The notes: generated from the letters alone by a model not told the origin. 64,000 nucleotides of DNA from Lysobacterales bacterium (GCA_002722315.1 PBLG01000017.1:1-64000), one strand, 5' to 3'. Shown: positions 25,909-35,040, counted from the stretch's first letter. A program made the numbers and translations.

Positions 25909-25926
25909 CGTTCCACCAATGGAACG
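25909..25926. promoter_or_regulatory. Palindrome in LysR-pirin intergenic region (candidate LysR box)
   Basis: CGTTCCACCAATGGAACG is a 7-bp inverted repeat around CCAA and contains a T-N11-A arrangement as in LysR boxes. A second small dyad (TCCGG-N6-CCGGA) lies at about 25938-25953. TGGTGGAACGA also occurs as a direct repeat 15 bp away, inside the regulator's first codons. Position between two divergent genes supports an operator; no direct evidence. Confidence 0.45.
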
Positions 25927-26016
25927 GTGAGTACAAGTTCCGGCTACTACCGGACACGGCGTTGCTGAATCAGACTGTATCCGTGTCCAACCTACACGAT
26001 TTGCAAGGAGATCGAA

Positions 26017-26877
26017 ATGAAAAACGTTCTGGGTGTCTACGCACCGCCGCCGCGCCACTGGGTGGGCGACGGCTTTCCGGTACGCTCGCTGTTCACCTAT
26101 AACAGCCACGGCCGGCACGTCAGCCCGTTCCTGCTGCTCGACCACGCCGGGCCGATGGAATTCGGCCCTGCCGAGCGCCCGCGCGGCGTGGGCGAGCATC
26201 CGCACCGCGGCTTCGAGACGGTCACCATTGTTTATTCAGGCGAGGTGGAGCATCGCGATTCCACAGGTGCGGGCGGCAAGATCGGCCCCGGCGACGTTCA
26301 GTGGATGACTGCGGGCAGCGGCATTCTCCACGACGAGTTCCATTCGAAGGCGTTCACCCGCACCGGCGGCACGATGGAGATGGTGCAGCTCTGGGTGAAC
26401 CTGCCGGCCGAGCGCAAGATGACCGACCCGGGCTACCAGACCCTTGTCGCGGCCGACATTCCGGTCGTGGAGCTGCCGGACGACGCCGGCGCGCTGCGCG
26501 TGATCGCCGGCGAGTTTGCCGGAAATCGCGGACCGGCCAGGACGCATACGCCCATGCACGTCTGGGACCTGCATCTGAACCGCGACGGCGCGGCGCGGCT
26601 GGACCTGCCCGAGGGCTGGAACACGATGCTGGTGGTGCTGCGCGGCACGCTGCAGATCAACGATGCCGAAGTGGCCCGCGAGGGGCAGCTGGTGTTGCTG
26701 AGCGCGTCCGGCGAGGACGCGGTCGTCGAAGCGAACAACGACGCGATCGTGCTGGTGCTCTCGGGACAACCCATCGACGAGCCGATCGTCGGTCACGGCC
26801 CGTTCGTGATGAACACCCGCGAGCAGATCAGCCAGGCCATCCGCGACTTCAGCAGCGGGCGCTTCGGTCGCCTTTAG
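26017..26877 (+). CDS. Pirin family protein
   Basis: Bicupin of 286 aa. The pirin metal site is visible in GEHPHRGFETVTIVYSGEVEHRDSTG (the two His of HPHRG and a later His/Glu), then GDVQWMTAGSGILHDE. Bacterial pirins include quercetin dioxygenases and redox-responsive regulators; which applies is unknown. The ATG has aaggagatcgaa upstream. A LysR gene is divergent. The stop codon TAG lies in the TTAG target duplication of the MITE that follows, so insertion may have set the present C-terminus. Confidence 0.92.
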   Translation: MKNVLGVYAPPPRHWVGDGFPVRSLFTYNSHGRHVSPFLLLDHAGPMEFGPAERPRGVGEHPHRGFETVTIVYSGEVEHRDSTGAGGKIGPGDVQWMTAGSGILHDEFHSKAFTRTGGTMEMVQLWVNLPAERKMTDPGYQTLVAADIPVVELPDDAGALRVIAGEFAGNRGPARTHTPMHVWDLHLNRDGAARLDLPEGWNTMLVVLRGTLQINDAEVAREGQLVLLSASGEDAVVEANNDAIVLVLSGQPIDEPIVGHGPFVMNTREQISQAIRDFSSGRFGRL

Positions 26878-26960
26878 GGAAACTCTGAACAAGTCTACGC
26901 GGGCGCGACGGCGGCTTCTCCGACCGAAACGCGCTCCACGTAGACTTGTTTAGAGGTTCC
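26878..26960. mobile_element. 83-bp MITE with 22-bp inverted repeats and TTAG target duplication
   Basis: The ends GGAAACTCTGAACAAGTC and, inverted on the right, GGAACCTCTAAACAAGTC are parts of 22-bp terminal repeats with two mismatches. The element is flanked on both sides by TTAG (26874-26877 and 26961-26964). A 4-bp YTAR duplication is characteristic of the IS5 group of transposons, so this looks like a non-autonomous IS5-group derivative. It holds no reading frame of note. A 14-bp match to its end recurs near 36559. Confidence 0.8.
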
Positions 26961-27061
26961 TTAGCCGATCGGTATGCGACGCCGCAGCGCTGGACACCGG
27001 TGCTGCGGTCGTTGCATGATATTGCTCCATCGCGACTGAATCCGTTTCGAGGGAGCAGACC

Positions 27062-27829
27062 ATGGCCACGACTGCAGACATCGCCGTCGGCAACGTCAAC
27101 GGTGATCCGGCACCGGACGGAATCCGGGCCTTTCGCAATGCGCACTGCTGGCTGCTGATTCCGCTTTTCATCACGCTCCTGGGCTTCACGCCGTCGTATT
27201 TTCTCAAGCTGGGCGAGGCGACCTGGCAACAGCATCTCCACGGGCTTTCGGCAACGCTGTGGTTCGTGCTCCTGATCGTCCAGCCGTGGCTGGCAACCCA
27301 CGGCCGGCTGGCACAGCACCGCGTGCTCGGCCCGATAGGCCTGCTGCTTGCCGGCATGGTCATCGCCTCGGCGCTGGGCGTCATTCCGGCGAATATCGAG
27401 AACGCACAGAACCCGGAACCTCCGCCGTTCTTTCCACCGGCGTTCTTCTACGGCATTTCCTTCGTCGACTTGATCATTGCTGTCGGCTTCACCGTTTCAG
27501 TGGTGATGGCCATGGTCAACGTCAAGCGGCCCCGTGACCATGCGTTTTGGATGATCTCGACGGCCCTGTGGGCGCTGAGCCCCGGACTGGTCCGGCTGCT
27601 GGCATTCGGGATGATTTTCACGGTGGGCGTCGAGGGTCTCAGCCTGATCGACTTCGTCTTCGTGGCCACGTTCCCGATCGTCGCCGCGATTGTCGTGCTG
27701 ATGATAAGGATGCGGCGCGCGCACCCGGCGCTGCTGCTCGCCCTTGGCGGCAATCTGCTGGCGTTTCTCACCGCCTGGCTGGGCGACAATGAAACCTGGC
27801 GCGCCATCGCCAACGCGGTATTTCTATAA
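27062..27829 (+). CDS. Multi-pass membrane protein, unknown
   Basis: 255 aa with about seven hydrophobic helices, for example WLLIPLFITLLGFTPSYFL, LWFVLLIVQPWL, IGLLLAGMVIASALGVIP and FVFVATFPIVAAIVVLMI. His in WQQHLHGLSATLWF and GRLAQHRVLGPIG suggest haem binding, a pattern I associate loosely with small haem-containing membrane proteins, but I cannot name a family. The ATG has gggagcagacc upstream. The stop lies just before or inside the next gene (DUF2784), suggesting co-translation. Confidence 0.7.
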   Translation: MATTADIAVGNVNGDPAPDGIRAFRNAHCWLLIPLFITLLGFTPSYFLKLGEATWQQHLHGLSATLWFVLLIVQPWLATHGRLAQHRVLGPIGLLLAGMVIASALGVIPANIENAQNPEPPPFFPPAFFYGISFVDLIIAVGFTVSVVMAMVNVKRPRDHAFWMISTALWALSPGLVRLLAFGMIFTVGVEGLSLIDFVFVATFPIVAAIVVLMIRMRRAHPALLLALGGNLLAFLTAWLGDNETWRAIANAVFL

Positions 27830-27894
27830 TCGCTCAGTCGATTTCCCATCCGGGCCTGTGGGCCGACCTGATCCTGGTCGTCCATGCGCTGATC

Positions 27895-28239
27895 GTGTGT
27901 TTCGTGATCGGCGCGCAGGTGCTTATCCTGCTTGGCTGGTGGCGGGGCTGGGCGTGGGTCGGCAACGCCTGGTTCAGGTTGACGCACCTGGTCACTATAC
28001 TCATCGTGATGCTGCAGGCCTGGCTGGGGCGGCTGTGCCCGCTGACCGTCTGGGAGCGAGAACTGCGGCGCGCGGCCGGGCAGGCGTTCCACGAACAGTC
28101 ATTGATCGAGCACTGGGTGACGCGTTACCTGTATCTCGAGCTGCCGTGGTGGGTGTTCGTCCTCGGCTACACGCTGTTTGCCGCGCTGGTCGTGTGGACC
28201 TGGTGGCGGTTGCCGCCGCGGTGGTCGCGGAGAACCTGA
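27895..28239 (+). CDS. DUF2784 family membrane protein (start unresolved)
   Basis: Small membrane protein with the DUF2784 blocks WFRLTHLVTILIVMLQAWLGRLCPLT and FHEQSLIEHWVTRYLYLELP. The family normally begins with a helix reading like WADLILVVHALIVCFVIG, and that text is encoded in frame upstream of this GTG. No ATG, GTG or TTG exists in that frame back to the stop at 27790-27792, so the true start is a rare codon (for example ATT at 27841) or the sequence carries a frameshift. Function unknown. Confidence 0.75.
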   Translation: MCFVIGAQVLILLGWWRGWAWVGNAWFRLTHLVTILIVMLQAWLGRLCPLTVWERELRRAAGQAFHEQSLIEHWVTRYLYLELPWWVFVLGYTLFAALVVWTWWRLPPRWSRRT

Positions 28240-28309
28240 CACGAACGGTTCCCGCCGATGGTCTAATGATCGTCGTGCTGTTGATACGGGTACCGGTGTC
28301 CGAAGCGTC

Positions 28310-28975
28310 ATGAAATTCTTCCGCAAATGGCTGATTCGCCTGGTCCTCGGCTGGGTGGTACTGACCGCGTTGCTGGTGGTGCCGCTGCGCTGGATCGATC
28401 CGCCGACCACTGCATTCATGCTTGGCGATCGGCTGCTGAACGATCGGCCCGTCGACCACCGCCCGGTCGCGCCCGAGCGCATCTCACGCCATCTTGCGCT
28501 GGCTGTCGTCGCATCCGAGGACCAGAACTTTCCGAATCACTGGGGATTCGACACGCGCGAAATCCGTCGCGCGCTCGAGGAATACCAGCAGAACGGGCAG
28601 TTGCGCGGCGCCAGCACCATCACCCAGCAGCTGGCCAAGAACCTTTACCTGTGGCCGGCGCAGAGCTGGATGCGCAAGGGAATCGAATCGTGGTTTACCG
28701 CCTGGCTGGAGCTTTGCCTGCCCAAGCGTCGGATCCTGGATATCTACCTCAACATCGTCGAGTTCGACGACGGCGTCTACGGCGCCGAAGCCGGGGCGCA
28801 GCACTACTTCGACACCAGTGCCGCGGCATTGACGCGGTCCCAGTCAGCGCTGCTTGCCGCCGTGCTTCCGGCGCCGAAGCGCTACAACGCCGCCGCGCCC
28901 GACGCCTACCTGCTCGAACGCCGGCAATGGATACTCGGCCAGATGCAGAACCTGGGAGAGGGATGGGTGCCCTGA
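28310..28975 (+). CDS. mtgA: Monofunctional peptidoglycan glycosyltransferase
   Basis: Polymerises lipid II into glycan strands (GT51). One N-terminal membrane anchor (LIRLVLGWVVLTALLVVPL) is followed by the GT51 motifs: VVASEDQNFPNHWGFD with the catalytic Glu, GASTITQQLAKNLYL, KRRILDIYLNIVEF with the second Glu, and YGAEAGAQHYF. 221 aa, no transpeptidase domain. The ATG at 28310 fits the family; an earlier in-frame start adds an unrelated leader. Confidence 0.96.
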   Translation: MKFFRKWLIRLVLGWVVLTALLVVPLRWIDPPTTAFMLGDRLLNDRPVDHRPVAPERISRHLALAVVASEDQNFPNHWGFDTREIRRALEEYQQNGQLRGASTITQQLAKNLYLWPAQSWMRKGIESWFTAWLELCLPKRRILDIYLNIVEFDDGVYGAEAGAQHYFDTSAAALTRSQSALLAAVLPAPKRYNAAAPDAYLLERRQWILGQMQNLGEGWVP

Positions 28976-29133
28976 CGGATACCGACGAAACGGTCGTTCC
29001 CGTTGCCGCCTGGAGTTGCGGGTCAAGGACAAGTCTGCAGGTGCAGATAATCGCCCGGTTCGCCCGCGGATGGCATGAAGCGGTGCCGGATTGCGTTTAA
29101 CCAGGAATCCAGACCAAAAAACCGAGGTTTCAA

Positions 29134-30180
29134 ATGATCCGTCCAATCGATGTCCTGCGTCCCTTGCTCGCGCTGCTGTTCGTGGCGGCGCCGTTTCATG
29201 CCGCGGCCCAGAGCTGCGGCGATTTTCTCGGCGGCACCGTCGCGCTGAGCGGCGACCTGCACTGCACGTCGGGCTACACAGCGTTGGGCGTCGGTGCCAG
29301 CGGCACCACGATCAACCTCAACGGCCACACGCTTTCGGGCAGCCGCGCGCTGATCGGCATCGACGCGGTCGGCTACGACAATGTCACGATACGGGGGCCG
29401 GGCCGGATAACGGGTTTCTGGATCGGCGTGCGCGGCGGCAATACCCGGGCCCTGCGGGTGCGCAACGTGCGGTTCGAGAACCTGGCCAGCGGCATCAGCA
29501 ACAACCACGGCAACGATGTAGTCATCGCCGACAATGAATTCATCAATATCGACGGCGTGGGCGTGAGCCTCCGGACGACACCCTTCAACAGCCGCCACGG
29601 CACGAACGGCGTGATCGTCGACAACTGGTTCGACGGCGGTATGACCGCCATCCAGCTTTGCGGCATGAATACCTACGGCCACACCGTGAGATACAACCGC
29701 ATCACCAACCAGTCCTGGGTGGCGATCGAGCTGTCGGACGAAACCAGCAGAAACACTCTCTTCGGCAACGACGTCGACAACAGCTATGCCGGGCTTGCGC
29801 TGTTCAACGCGCGCGAAAACACTATTCGTAGCGAGCGCTACACCCACAGCACCCTGGGAATCTGGATGGTCAGCCAGCCGCCCGGGGCGTGCGTCAACTC
29901 GGGATCGATGGATGTGGTCAACAACCGCATGGAGGGCATGAGCCTGTTCAACCTCGACGTCGCCGCCATGCTCGGCGGTGCGGGTGCCGGCGGACTGGTA
30001 TTGAAGAACCGGCTTAACCGCAGCAAGATCTACGATAACGATTACGGGCTGGTGCTGGAAAGCGACAGCTACGGCAACGTCGCTGTGCAGAACGCGATGT
30101 TCGGGACCACAACGCCCATCCAGGACACCGGCACCGCCAATACCACGACCCCGAACTGGTGCGATCCGCCGGGGTGTTGA
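29134..30180 (+). CDS. Secreted right-handed beta-helix protein (NosD-like)
   Basis: Sec signal peptide (LLALLFVAAPFHAAAQ, cut before SCGDF), then a 348-aa protein made of parallel beta-helix repeats: ALIGIDAVGYDNVTIRG, GIRTGF-like coils, NDVVIADNEFINIDG, TVRYNRITNQSWVAIEL and NTLFGNDVDNSYAGLAL. The pattern matches pectate-lyase/NosD-type parallel beta-helix domains without an obvious catalytic site. Several Cys suggest disulfides in the periplasm or outside the cell. Neighbours give no clear partner. Confidence 0.75.
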   Translation: MIRPIDVLRPLLALLFVAAPFHAAAQSCGDFLGGTVALSGDLHCTSGYTALGVGASGTTINLNGHTLSGSRALIGIDAVGYDNVTIRGPGRITGFWIGVRGGNTRALRVRNVRFENLASGISNNHGNDVVIADNEFINIDGVGVSLRTTPFNSRHGTNGVIVDNWFDGGMTAIQLCGMNTYGHTVRYNRITNQSWVAIELSDETSRNTLFGNDVDNSYAGLALFNARENTIRSERYTHSTLGIWMVSQPPGACVNSGSMDVVNNRMEGMSLFNLDVAAMLGGAGAGGLVLKNRLNRSKIYDNDYGLVLESDSYGNVAVQNAMFGTTTPIQDTGTANTTTPNWCDPPGC

Positions 30181-30372
30181 CTCGGGACACGCGGACGCGC
30201 GCAGCGCGACCCGAGCCTTCGAGAACCTTCCGCAGTCGCCGGTAAGTCTCGCCCTTTAAGGTTGAGCCCCCCGACTTGCAATCTGCAGAAACCCGGGTGT
30301 AGACTGAAAGCCAGTCACATGCAATACCCAGGCATGTGCTCTCGTTGGCATGAGAGGTAGGGGGTAGAAACT

Positions 30373-30480
30373 ATGCACCAACTGACTTTTTCTGGATCGG
30401 CACTCATCGCCGCGCTTTTCCGTACAAGGCAAGGTGGCGCCTATGCGTTATGGACATCCGGAGCGCCGGCATGTTCGTAA
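30373..30480 (+). CDS. Possible 35-aa upstream ORF
   Basis: A short reading frame (MHQLTFSGSALIAALF...) has a strong purine-rich Shine-Dalgarno (aggtagggggtagaaact) and overlaps the start of the following hydrolase gene by 10 bp. It could be a leader peptide that couples translation, or the SD could be chance. No homolog is recognised. Low confidence. Confidence 0.2.
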   Translation: MHQLTFSGSALIAALFRTRQGGAYALWTSGAPACS

Positions 30481-31556
30481 TCACGAACCGCCGAGTCGTC
30501 GACAGCGCAACCGGCCTCGACCAGTTCGGCAAGACACCCAACGAGAACGGCAACAACGAACTGCGCCTGGTGCAGGTCACCAAGCGAAAGAAGGGCTACT
30601 CGGTCAAGTTCCTCGACGATCAGCTCGACAAGGGCGAGGCACGAGCGCTGATCGAGGAATTCGAACTCGCCCTTGACCCGGACGAAACCCACTACGCCAG
30701 CCTTAAAGTCGCCTGCGAGACGGTTCGGCGTGCACGTGACAAGAAACGCCACATCCTGATTTTCGTGCACGGTTACAACAACGACATGCGCGACGTGATG
30801 AAAGCCGCGTTCGATCTTGAAGAGCGCTACGAGGTCGAAGTGCTTCCATTCTCCTGGCCGGCTAACGGCGGCGGGGTAGGGGGCAAGCTCAGCTACCTCG
30901 ACGACAAGCGCGACGCCCGCGCGTCGGCGGGTGCGCTCGAGCGCTCGCTCAAGAAAGTCCACGAATACCTGATGCTCATCAGCGAATCGAGCCGCAACGC
31001 GCTGCGGGCGAAGGCTGCGGCAAAGTTCCCCGAGAACGCCGAGCGTCGGGATGCGCTGTACGCCGAACTGCTTCGCAAGGACTGCCCGTTCACCATCAAC
31101 GGCCTGTTCCACAGCATGGGCAACTACCTCTACAAGCAGATGCTCAAGAGCACCATCAGCGAAGGCAACCAACTCATCTTCGACAACGTCGTCCTGTGCC
31201 AGGCCGACACCAACAACGCCGGTCATCCCAACTGGGTCGATACGATATCCCACAATCGGCGCGTGTTCATCACCATCAACGAAAACGATTTCGCATTGAG
31301 GTTGTCGAGGATCAAGCCCGGCGACGCCCAGCGCGCGCGTCTCGGCCACTACATCAAGCGACTGGACAGCCGGATCGCGCACTACATCAACCTGACCGAT
31401 GCCTCCTGGGTGCAGGAATCCCACTCGCCGTTCGGCGAACCGGCAAAAAAGAACCAGAAGCTTCGGGAGTTCTTTCGGGCGGCGTTCACGGGTCAACCGG
31501 CGGAACTTCCTCTTCGCTTCCGGTCCGAGGGGAACTGGTACGAAATCCCGAGGTAG
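30471..31556 (+). CDS. Alpha/beta hydrolase, DUF900-like
   Basis: About 361 aa. The hydrolase core shows HILIFVHGYNNDMRDVMKAAFDL (oxyanion region) and INGLFHSMGNYLYKQML, where Ser of HSMG is the probable nucleophile in place of the classical GxSxG. PFSWPANGGG and DVDxxxF-like ITINENDFAL fit the DUF900/esterase group. The start ATG 30471 is preceded by GGAG at 7 nt; ATG 30450 is less well placed. No signal peptide, so cytoplasmic. The substrate is unknown. Confidence 0.75.
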   Translation: MFVITNRRVVDSATGLDQFGKTPNENGNNELRLVQVTKRKKGYSVKFLDDQLDKGEARALIEEFELALDPDETHYASLKVACETVRRARDKKRHILIFVHGYNNDMRDVMKAAFDLEERYEVEVLPFSWPANGGGVGGKLSYLDDKRDARASAGALERSLKKVHEYLMLISESSRNALRAKAAAKFPENAERRDALYAELLRKDCPFTINGLFHSMGNYLYKQMLKSTISEGNQLIFDNVVLCQADTNNAGHPNWVDTISHNRRVFITINENDFALRLSRIKPGDAQRARLGHYIKRLDSRIAHYINLTDASWVQESHSPFGEPAKKNQKLREFFRAAFTGQPAELPLRFRSEGNWYEIPR

Positions 31557-31645
31557 AGGCCGGTCGGGCTTGCGCCGGCAGACGGACCGAACCTCCGCGC
31601 TTGTCGAAGAAGTAAACTGACAGGGAGAGCCTCGGGAACCGAATC

Positions 31646-32038
31646 ATGACCGTCAAGGAACGCATCGAACACTCCCGCACGCGGATCACCAAGCTGGTGT
31701 TCCCGCAGGACACCAACCCGATCGGCACGCTTTACGGCGGCACGGCGATGAAGTGGATGGACGAGGTGGCGTTCCTCACCGCTACCCGCTTCGCCCGGCG
31801 CCAGGTGGTGACGGTGTCCATGGACCGGGTGGACTTCAAGGTGCCGATCCCCAAGGGCAGCATCGTGGAACTGATCGGCGAGGTCACGCGCGTGGGCAAC
31901 ACCAGCGTGACCGTGACCGTGCAGATCCTGCGCGAGGATCCGCTGTCCGGCGGCCAGGAACTGGCCATCCAGGGCGAGCTCGTGATGGTCTCGGTCGACG
32001 AAAGCATGCGCCCGGTCAAGGTGATGCCGGGACCATGA
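31646..32038 (+). CDS. Acyl-CoA thioesterase, hotdog fold (YciA/ACOT type)
   Basis: 130 aa. PQDTNPIGTLYGGTAMKWMDEVAFLTATRFA is the family hallmark, with the catalytic Asp in WMDE, and VTVSMDRVDFKVPIPKGSIVEL follows. It hydrolyses acyl-CoAs in the cytoplasm, possibly to control fatty-acyl pools. The stop overlaps the ATG of the next gene by 4 bp, which is unusual because that gene encodes a secreted beta-helix lipoprotein. Confidence 0.93.
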   Translation: MTVKERIEHSRTRITKLVFPQDTNPIGTLYGGTAMKWMDEVAFLTATRFARRQVVTVSMDRVDFKVPIPKGSIVELIGEVTRVGNTSVTVTVQILREDPLSGGQELAIQGELVMVSVDESMRPVKVMPGP

Positions 32039-33867
32039 ATTGGGGTCGAAGGACGGGTGTCTCCCACGGGCCCCAACCGCATACCACCGGACGGTCCAGT
32101 GGGTGGGCGAAACCTTTCCCGGAGCTCGGTATCGTCTTCCCGATCTTGCTCATTCTGGCGCTCGTGCCGGGCTGTCAGCATCGCTCCGGGCCGGACGCCG
32201 GCGACGCGTTGCTGGGTTCCCGGGTGCTGGTGTTCGACGACGGCATGGACATGCGTGCCATCCAGGCCAGGCTCGACGCCTTGCACGAACGGCAGAAGCT
32301 CGACGAATTCAGCGACGAACGCTTTGCACTGCTGTTCAAGCCGGGCGAGTACGATCTGACCGTGACCGTGGACTATTACGTGCAGGCCGCCGGGCTGGGC
32401 CTGTTGCCGGGCGACGTTCGGATCAACGGCGCGGTGCAGTCGGTTTCCTCCACATCGAACAACAAGGTCACCACGATGTTCTGGCGCGGCGCGGAAAATT
32501 TCCACGTCGAGCCGGACGCGGACCCGATGCTGTGGGCGGTATCCCAGGCCGCGCCGTATCGGCGCATGCACGTGGCGGGCAACATCAATTTCGACAAGGG
32601 CGGCTGGGCCAGCGGCGGGGTGCTCGCCAATTCCGTCGTCGAAGGCCGGGCCGGATTGACCACCGGCCAGCAGTGGTTTACCCGCAACAGCGAGATCGGG
32701 CGCTGGGAAGGCGGCAACTGGAACCGGGTGTTCGTCGGCGTCGAGGGCGCGCCGCCGGACCAATGGCCGGACAAACCCACTACGGTCGTCGAGCACACGC
32801 CGGTGATTCGGGAGAAACCCTTCCTGACCTGGACCGAGACCGACGGTTATTCGGTATTCGTCCCGGCCTTGCGCCGCGACAGCCGGGGCGTGTCCTGGCG
32901 CGACGGGCCGGAGGCCGGCGCGCTAATCCCGATTGAGCGCTTTCATATCGCATACCCCAGTCATGACAATCGGGACGATGCCGAATCCATCAACCGTGCG
33001 CTGGCCGGCGGCAAGCACCTGTTGATCACCCCGGGTATTTATCACCTGGACAGCGCCATCGAGGTCACCCGGGCCGATACCGTAATGCTGGGCCTGGGCC
33101 TGCCGTCGCTGGTGCCCCGGACGGGCAAGCCGGCCATCGCCACCGCCGATGTCGGCGGGCTGAAAATCGCCGGCATCATGCTGGATGCCGGCCCCGAGCG
33201 CTCGCCGTCGCTGCTCCGCCTGGGTCCCGAGGGCTCGGGCGCGGATCATGCCGAAAACCCCAGCTCGCTGCACGACGTGTACTGTCGGGTCGGCGGGCCC
33301 CACGCCGGTCGCACCGAAGCGTGCATGGTCATCCACAGCAATGACGTGATCGGCGACCACCTCTGGCTCTGGCGCGCCGACCACGGCGACGGCGTGGCCT
33401 GGGACGTCAATCCCGCCCGCCACGGGCTGGTGGTCCACGGTGACGATGTGACGATGTACGGCCTGTTCAACGAACACTTCCAGGGCTACCAGACCTTCTG
33501 GACCGGGGAGAGGGGCCGGACGTATTTCTATCAGTCGGAAATCCCCTACGATCCGCCCAGCGTCGAGCAGTGGAACGACAACGGCCGGCCGGGGTTCGCC
33601 TCGTACAAGGTGGCCGATTCGGTGCAGGCCCACGGGGCCTGGGGCCTCGGTATCTACAGCTTCTTCCAGGGCGAAGCCGTGGCCAATGACGTGCGCCTGG
33701 AAAATTCCGTCGAAGTACCCGACAACCCGGGCATCGAGATCCGCCATATCGTCAATTTCGCCGGCTTGAACGGCGGCATCAACCACGTCGTCAACGGCCT
33801 CGGCCCGGCCACCGACGTTGGCGAACTGACGTTGTTCGACGGCTATCCAGTCGATGAATCCCATTGA
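32035..33867 (+). CDS. Beta-helix lipoprotein, pectate-lyase-like fold, unknown function
   Basis: 610 aa. A long polar N-region precedes a hydrophobic core and a lipobox (ILALVPGC), so it is likely an outer-membrane or periplasmic lipoprotein. The N-terminal part contains VVFDDGMDMRAIQARLDAL-like text and FKPGEYDL, and the second half has parallel beta-helix coils (LLITPGIYHLDSAIEV, GVAWDVNPARHGLVV, NFAGLNGGINHVVNGLG). It resembles the large secreted proteins sometimes annotated as adenylyl-cyclase- or coagulation-factor-like, names I do not trust. The start overlaps the thioesterase stop. No catalytic residues identified. Confidence 0.75.
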   Translation: MNWGRRTGVSHGPQPHTTGRSSGWAKPFPELGIVFPILLILALVPGCQHRSGPDAGDALLGSRVLVFDDGMDMRAIQARLDALHERQKLDEFSDERFALLFKPGEYDLTVTVDYYVQAAGLGLLPGDVRINGAVQSVSSTSNNKVTTMFWRGAENFHVEPDADPMLWAVSQAAPYRRMHVAGNINFDKGGWASGGVLANSVVEGRAGLTTGQQWFTRNSEIGRWEGGNWNRVFVGVEGAPPDQWPDKPTTVVEHTPVIREKPFLTWTETDGYSVFVPALRRDSRGVSWRDGPEAGALIPIERFHIAYPSHDNRDDAESINRALAGGKHLLITPGIYHLDSAIEVTRADTVMLGLGLPSLVPRTGKPAIATADVGGLKIAGIMLDAGPERSPSLLRLGPEGSGADHAENPSSLHDVYCRVGGPHAGRTEACMVIHSNDVIGDHLWLWRADHGDGVAWDVNPARHGLVVHGDDVTMYGLFNEHFQGYQTFWTGERGRTYFYQSEIPYDPPSVEQWNDNGRPGFASYKVADSVQAHGAWGLGIYSFFQGEAVANDVRLENSVEVPDNPGIEIRHIVNFAGLNGGINHVVNGLGPATDVGELTLFDGYPVDESH

Positions 33868-34013
33868 ACCCAGAAGCTGAGCAGACCAAGCGATTACTGC
33901 GCCGACAGCAGGCGTAGTCACGGCAACCCGCGAGAGAGACTGTCGCGGTCGTATCCGGGACGGGATCGCTCGCGGGGCGTAAAATATCGGGTTTGCAGCC
34001 GGAAATCGATCCG

Positions 34014-35036
34014 ATGACCTCCAATCCGAGCAATCGAAAGCGCGTCCTCACCGGCATCACCACCACCGGCACGCCGCACCTGGGCAACTACGTCGGCGCG
34101 ATCAAGCCGGCGATCGCGGCCAGCCGGGATGAATCATTCGACTCGTTCTACTTCCTGGCCGATTACCACGCGCTGGTCAAGTGCTTCGAGCCCGAACGCA
34201 TTCACCGTTCGACGCTGGAGATCGCGGCCACCTGGCTGGCGCTGGGACTCGATACCTCGCGTTCCGTTTTCTACCGCCAGTCCGACATCCCCGAGATTCC
34301 GGAGCTGACCTGGCTGCTGACCTGCGCGACGGCCAAGGGGCTGATGAACCGCTCGCACGCCTACAAGGCGCAGGTGGCCGAAAATGAAACTGCCGGCGAG
34401 GACCCGGATTACGGCATCAACATGGGACTGTTCTGCTACCCGATCCTGATGGCGGCCGACATCCTGATGTTCAACGCGCACTCGGTGCCGGTGGGCCGCG
34501 ACCAGATCCAGCACCTGGAGATGGCGCGCGACATCGCCGGGCGCTTCAACCACCGCTACGGCGAGCATTTCGTGATGCCCGAGGCGGCCACCGACGAGTT
34601 CGTCGCCACGCTGCCGGGTACCGACGGACGCAAGATGTCGAAGAGCTACGACAACACCATCCCGCTGTGGCTGCCGGAGAAGAAATTGCGCAAGGTGATC
34701 ATGAAGATCAAGACCAATTCGCAGGCGCCCGGCGAGCCCAAGGATCCGGACGAGGCCAGCGTGTATTCCGTGTATGCGGCGTTCGCCAGCAAGGCCCAGC
34801 GCGCCGAGATGCGCCAGGCGTTTTCCGACGGCATCGCATGGGGCGAGGTCAAGCAGCAACTGTTCGAGCTGGTCAATGCCGAACTCGAGGCCCCGCGCGA
34901 GCGCTTTGATGCGCTGATCAACGACCCGAAAAAGATCGAGCGCGAACTGGAGCAGGGCGCCGAGCGGGCGCGCGCGATCGCGACGCCGTTCATCGACCAG
35001 CTGCGCCGCGCGGTCGGCATCCGTCGGCTTGCCTGA
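34014..35036 (+). CDS. trpS: Tryptophanyl-tRNA synthetase
   Basis: Charges tRNA-Trp. The HIGH-type motif is in [12 protein letters not shown] and the KMSKS loop is [11 protein letters not shown]. Class Ic size is right (340 aa from ATG 34014; the upstream TTG is not needed). [29 protein letters not shown] and [15 protein letters not shown] are typical. A TAAAAT that could be its -10 box lies about 33 bp upstream of the ATG. The FAH-family gene follows 4 bp after the stop. Confidence 0.98.
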   Translation: MTSNPSNRKRVLTGITTTGTPHLGNYVGAIKPAIAASRDESFDSFYFLADYHALVKCFEPERIHRSTLEIAATWLALGLDTSRSVFYRQSDIPEIPELTWLLTCATAKGLMNRSHAYKAQVAENETAGEDPDYGINMGLFCYPILMAADILMFNAHSVPVGRDQIQHLEMARDIAGRFNHRYGEHFVMPEAATDEFVATLPGTDGRKMSKSYDNTIPLWLPEKKLRKVIMKIKTNSQAPGEPKDPDEASVYSVYAAFASKAQRAEMRQAFSDGIAWGEVKQQLFELVNAELEAPRERFDALINDPKKIERELEQGAERARAIATPFIDQLRRAVGIRRLA

Positions 35037-35040
35037 TCCC

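Noticed and set aside
30181-30372. Gene between the beta-helix protein and the hydrolase
   Set aside because: Only short frames without homologous motifs; the 35-aa ORF is listed separately at low confidence.
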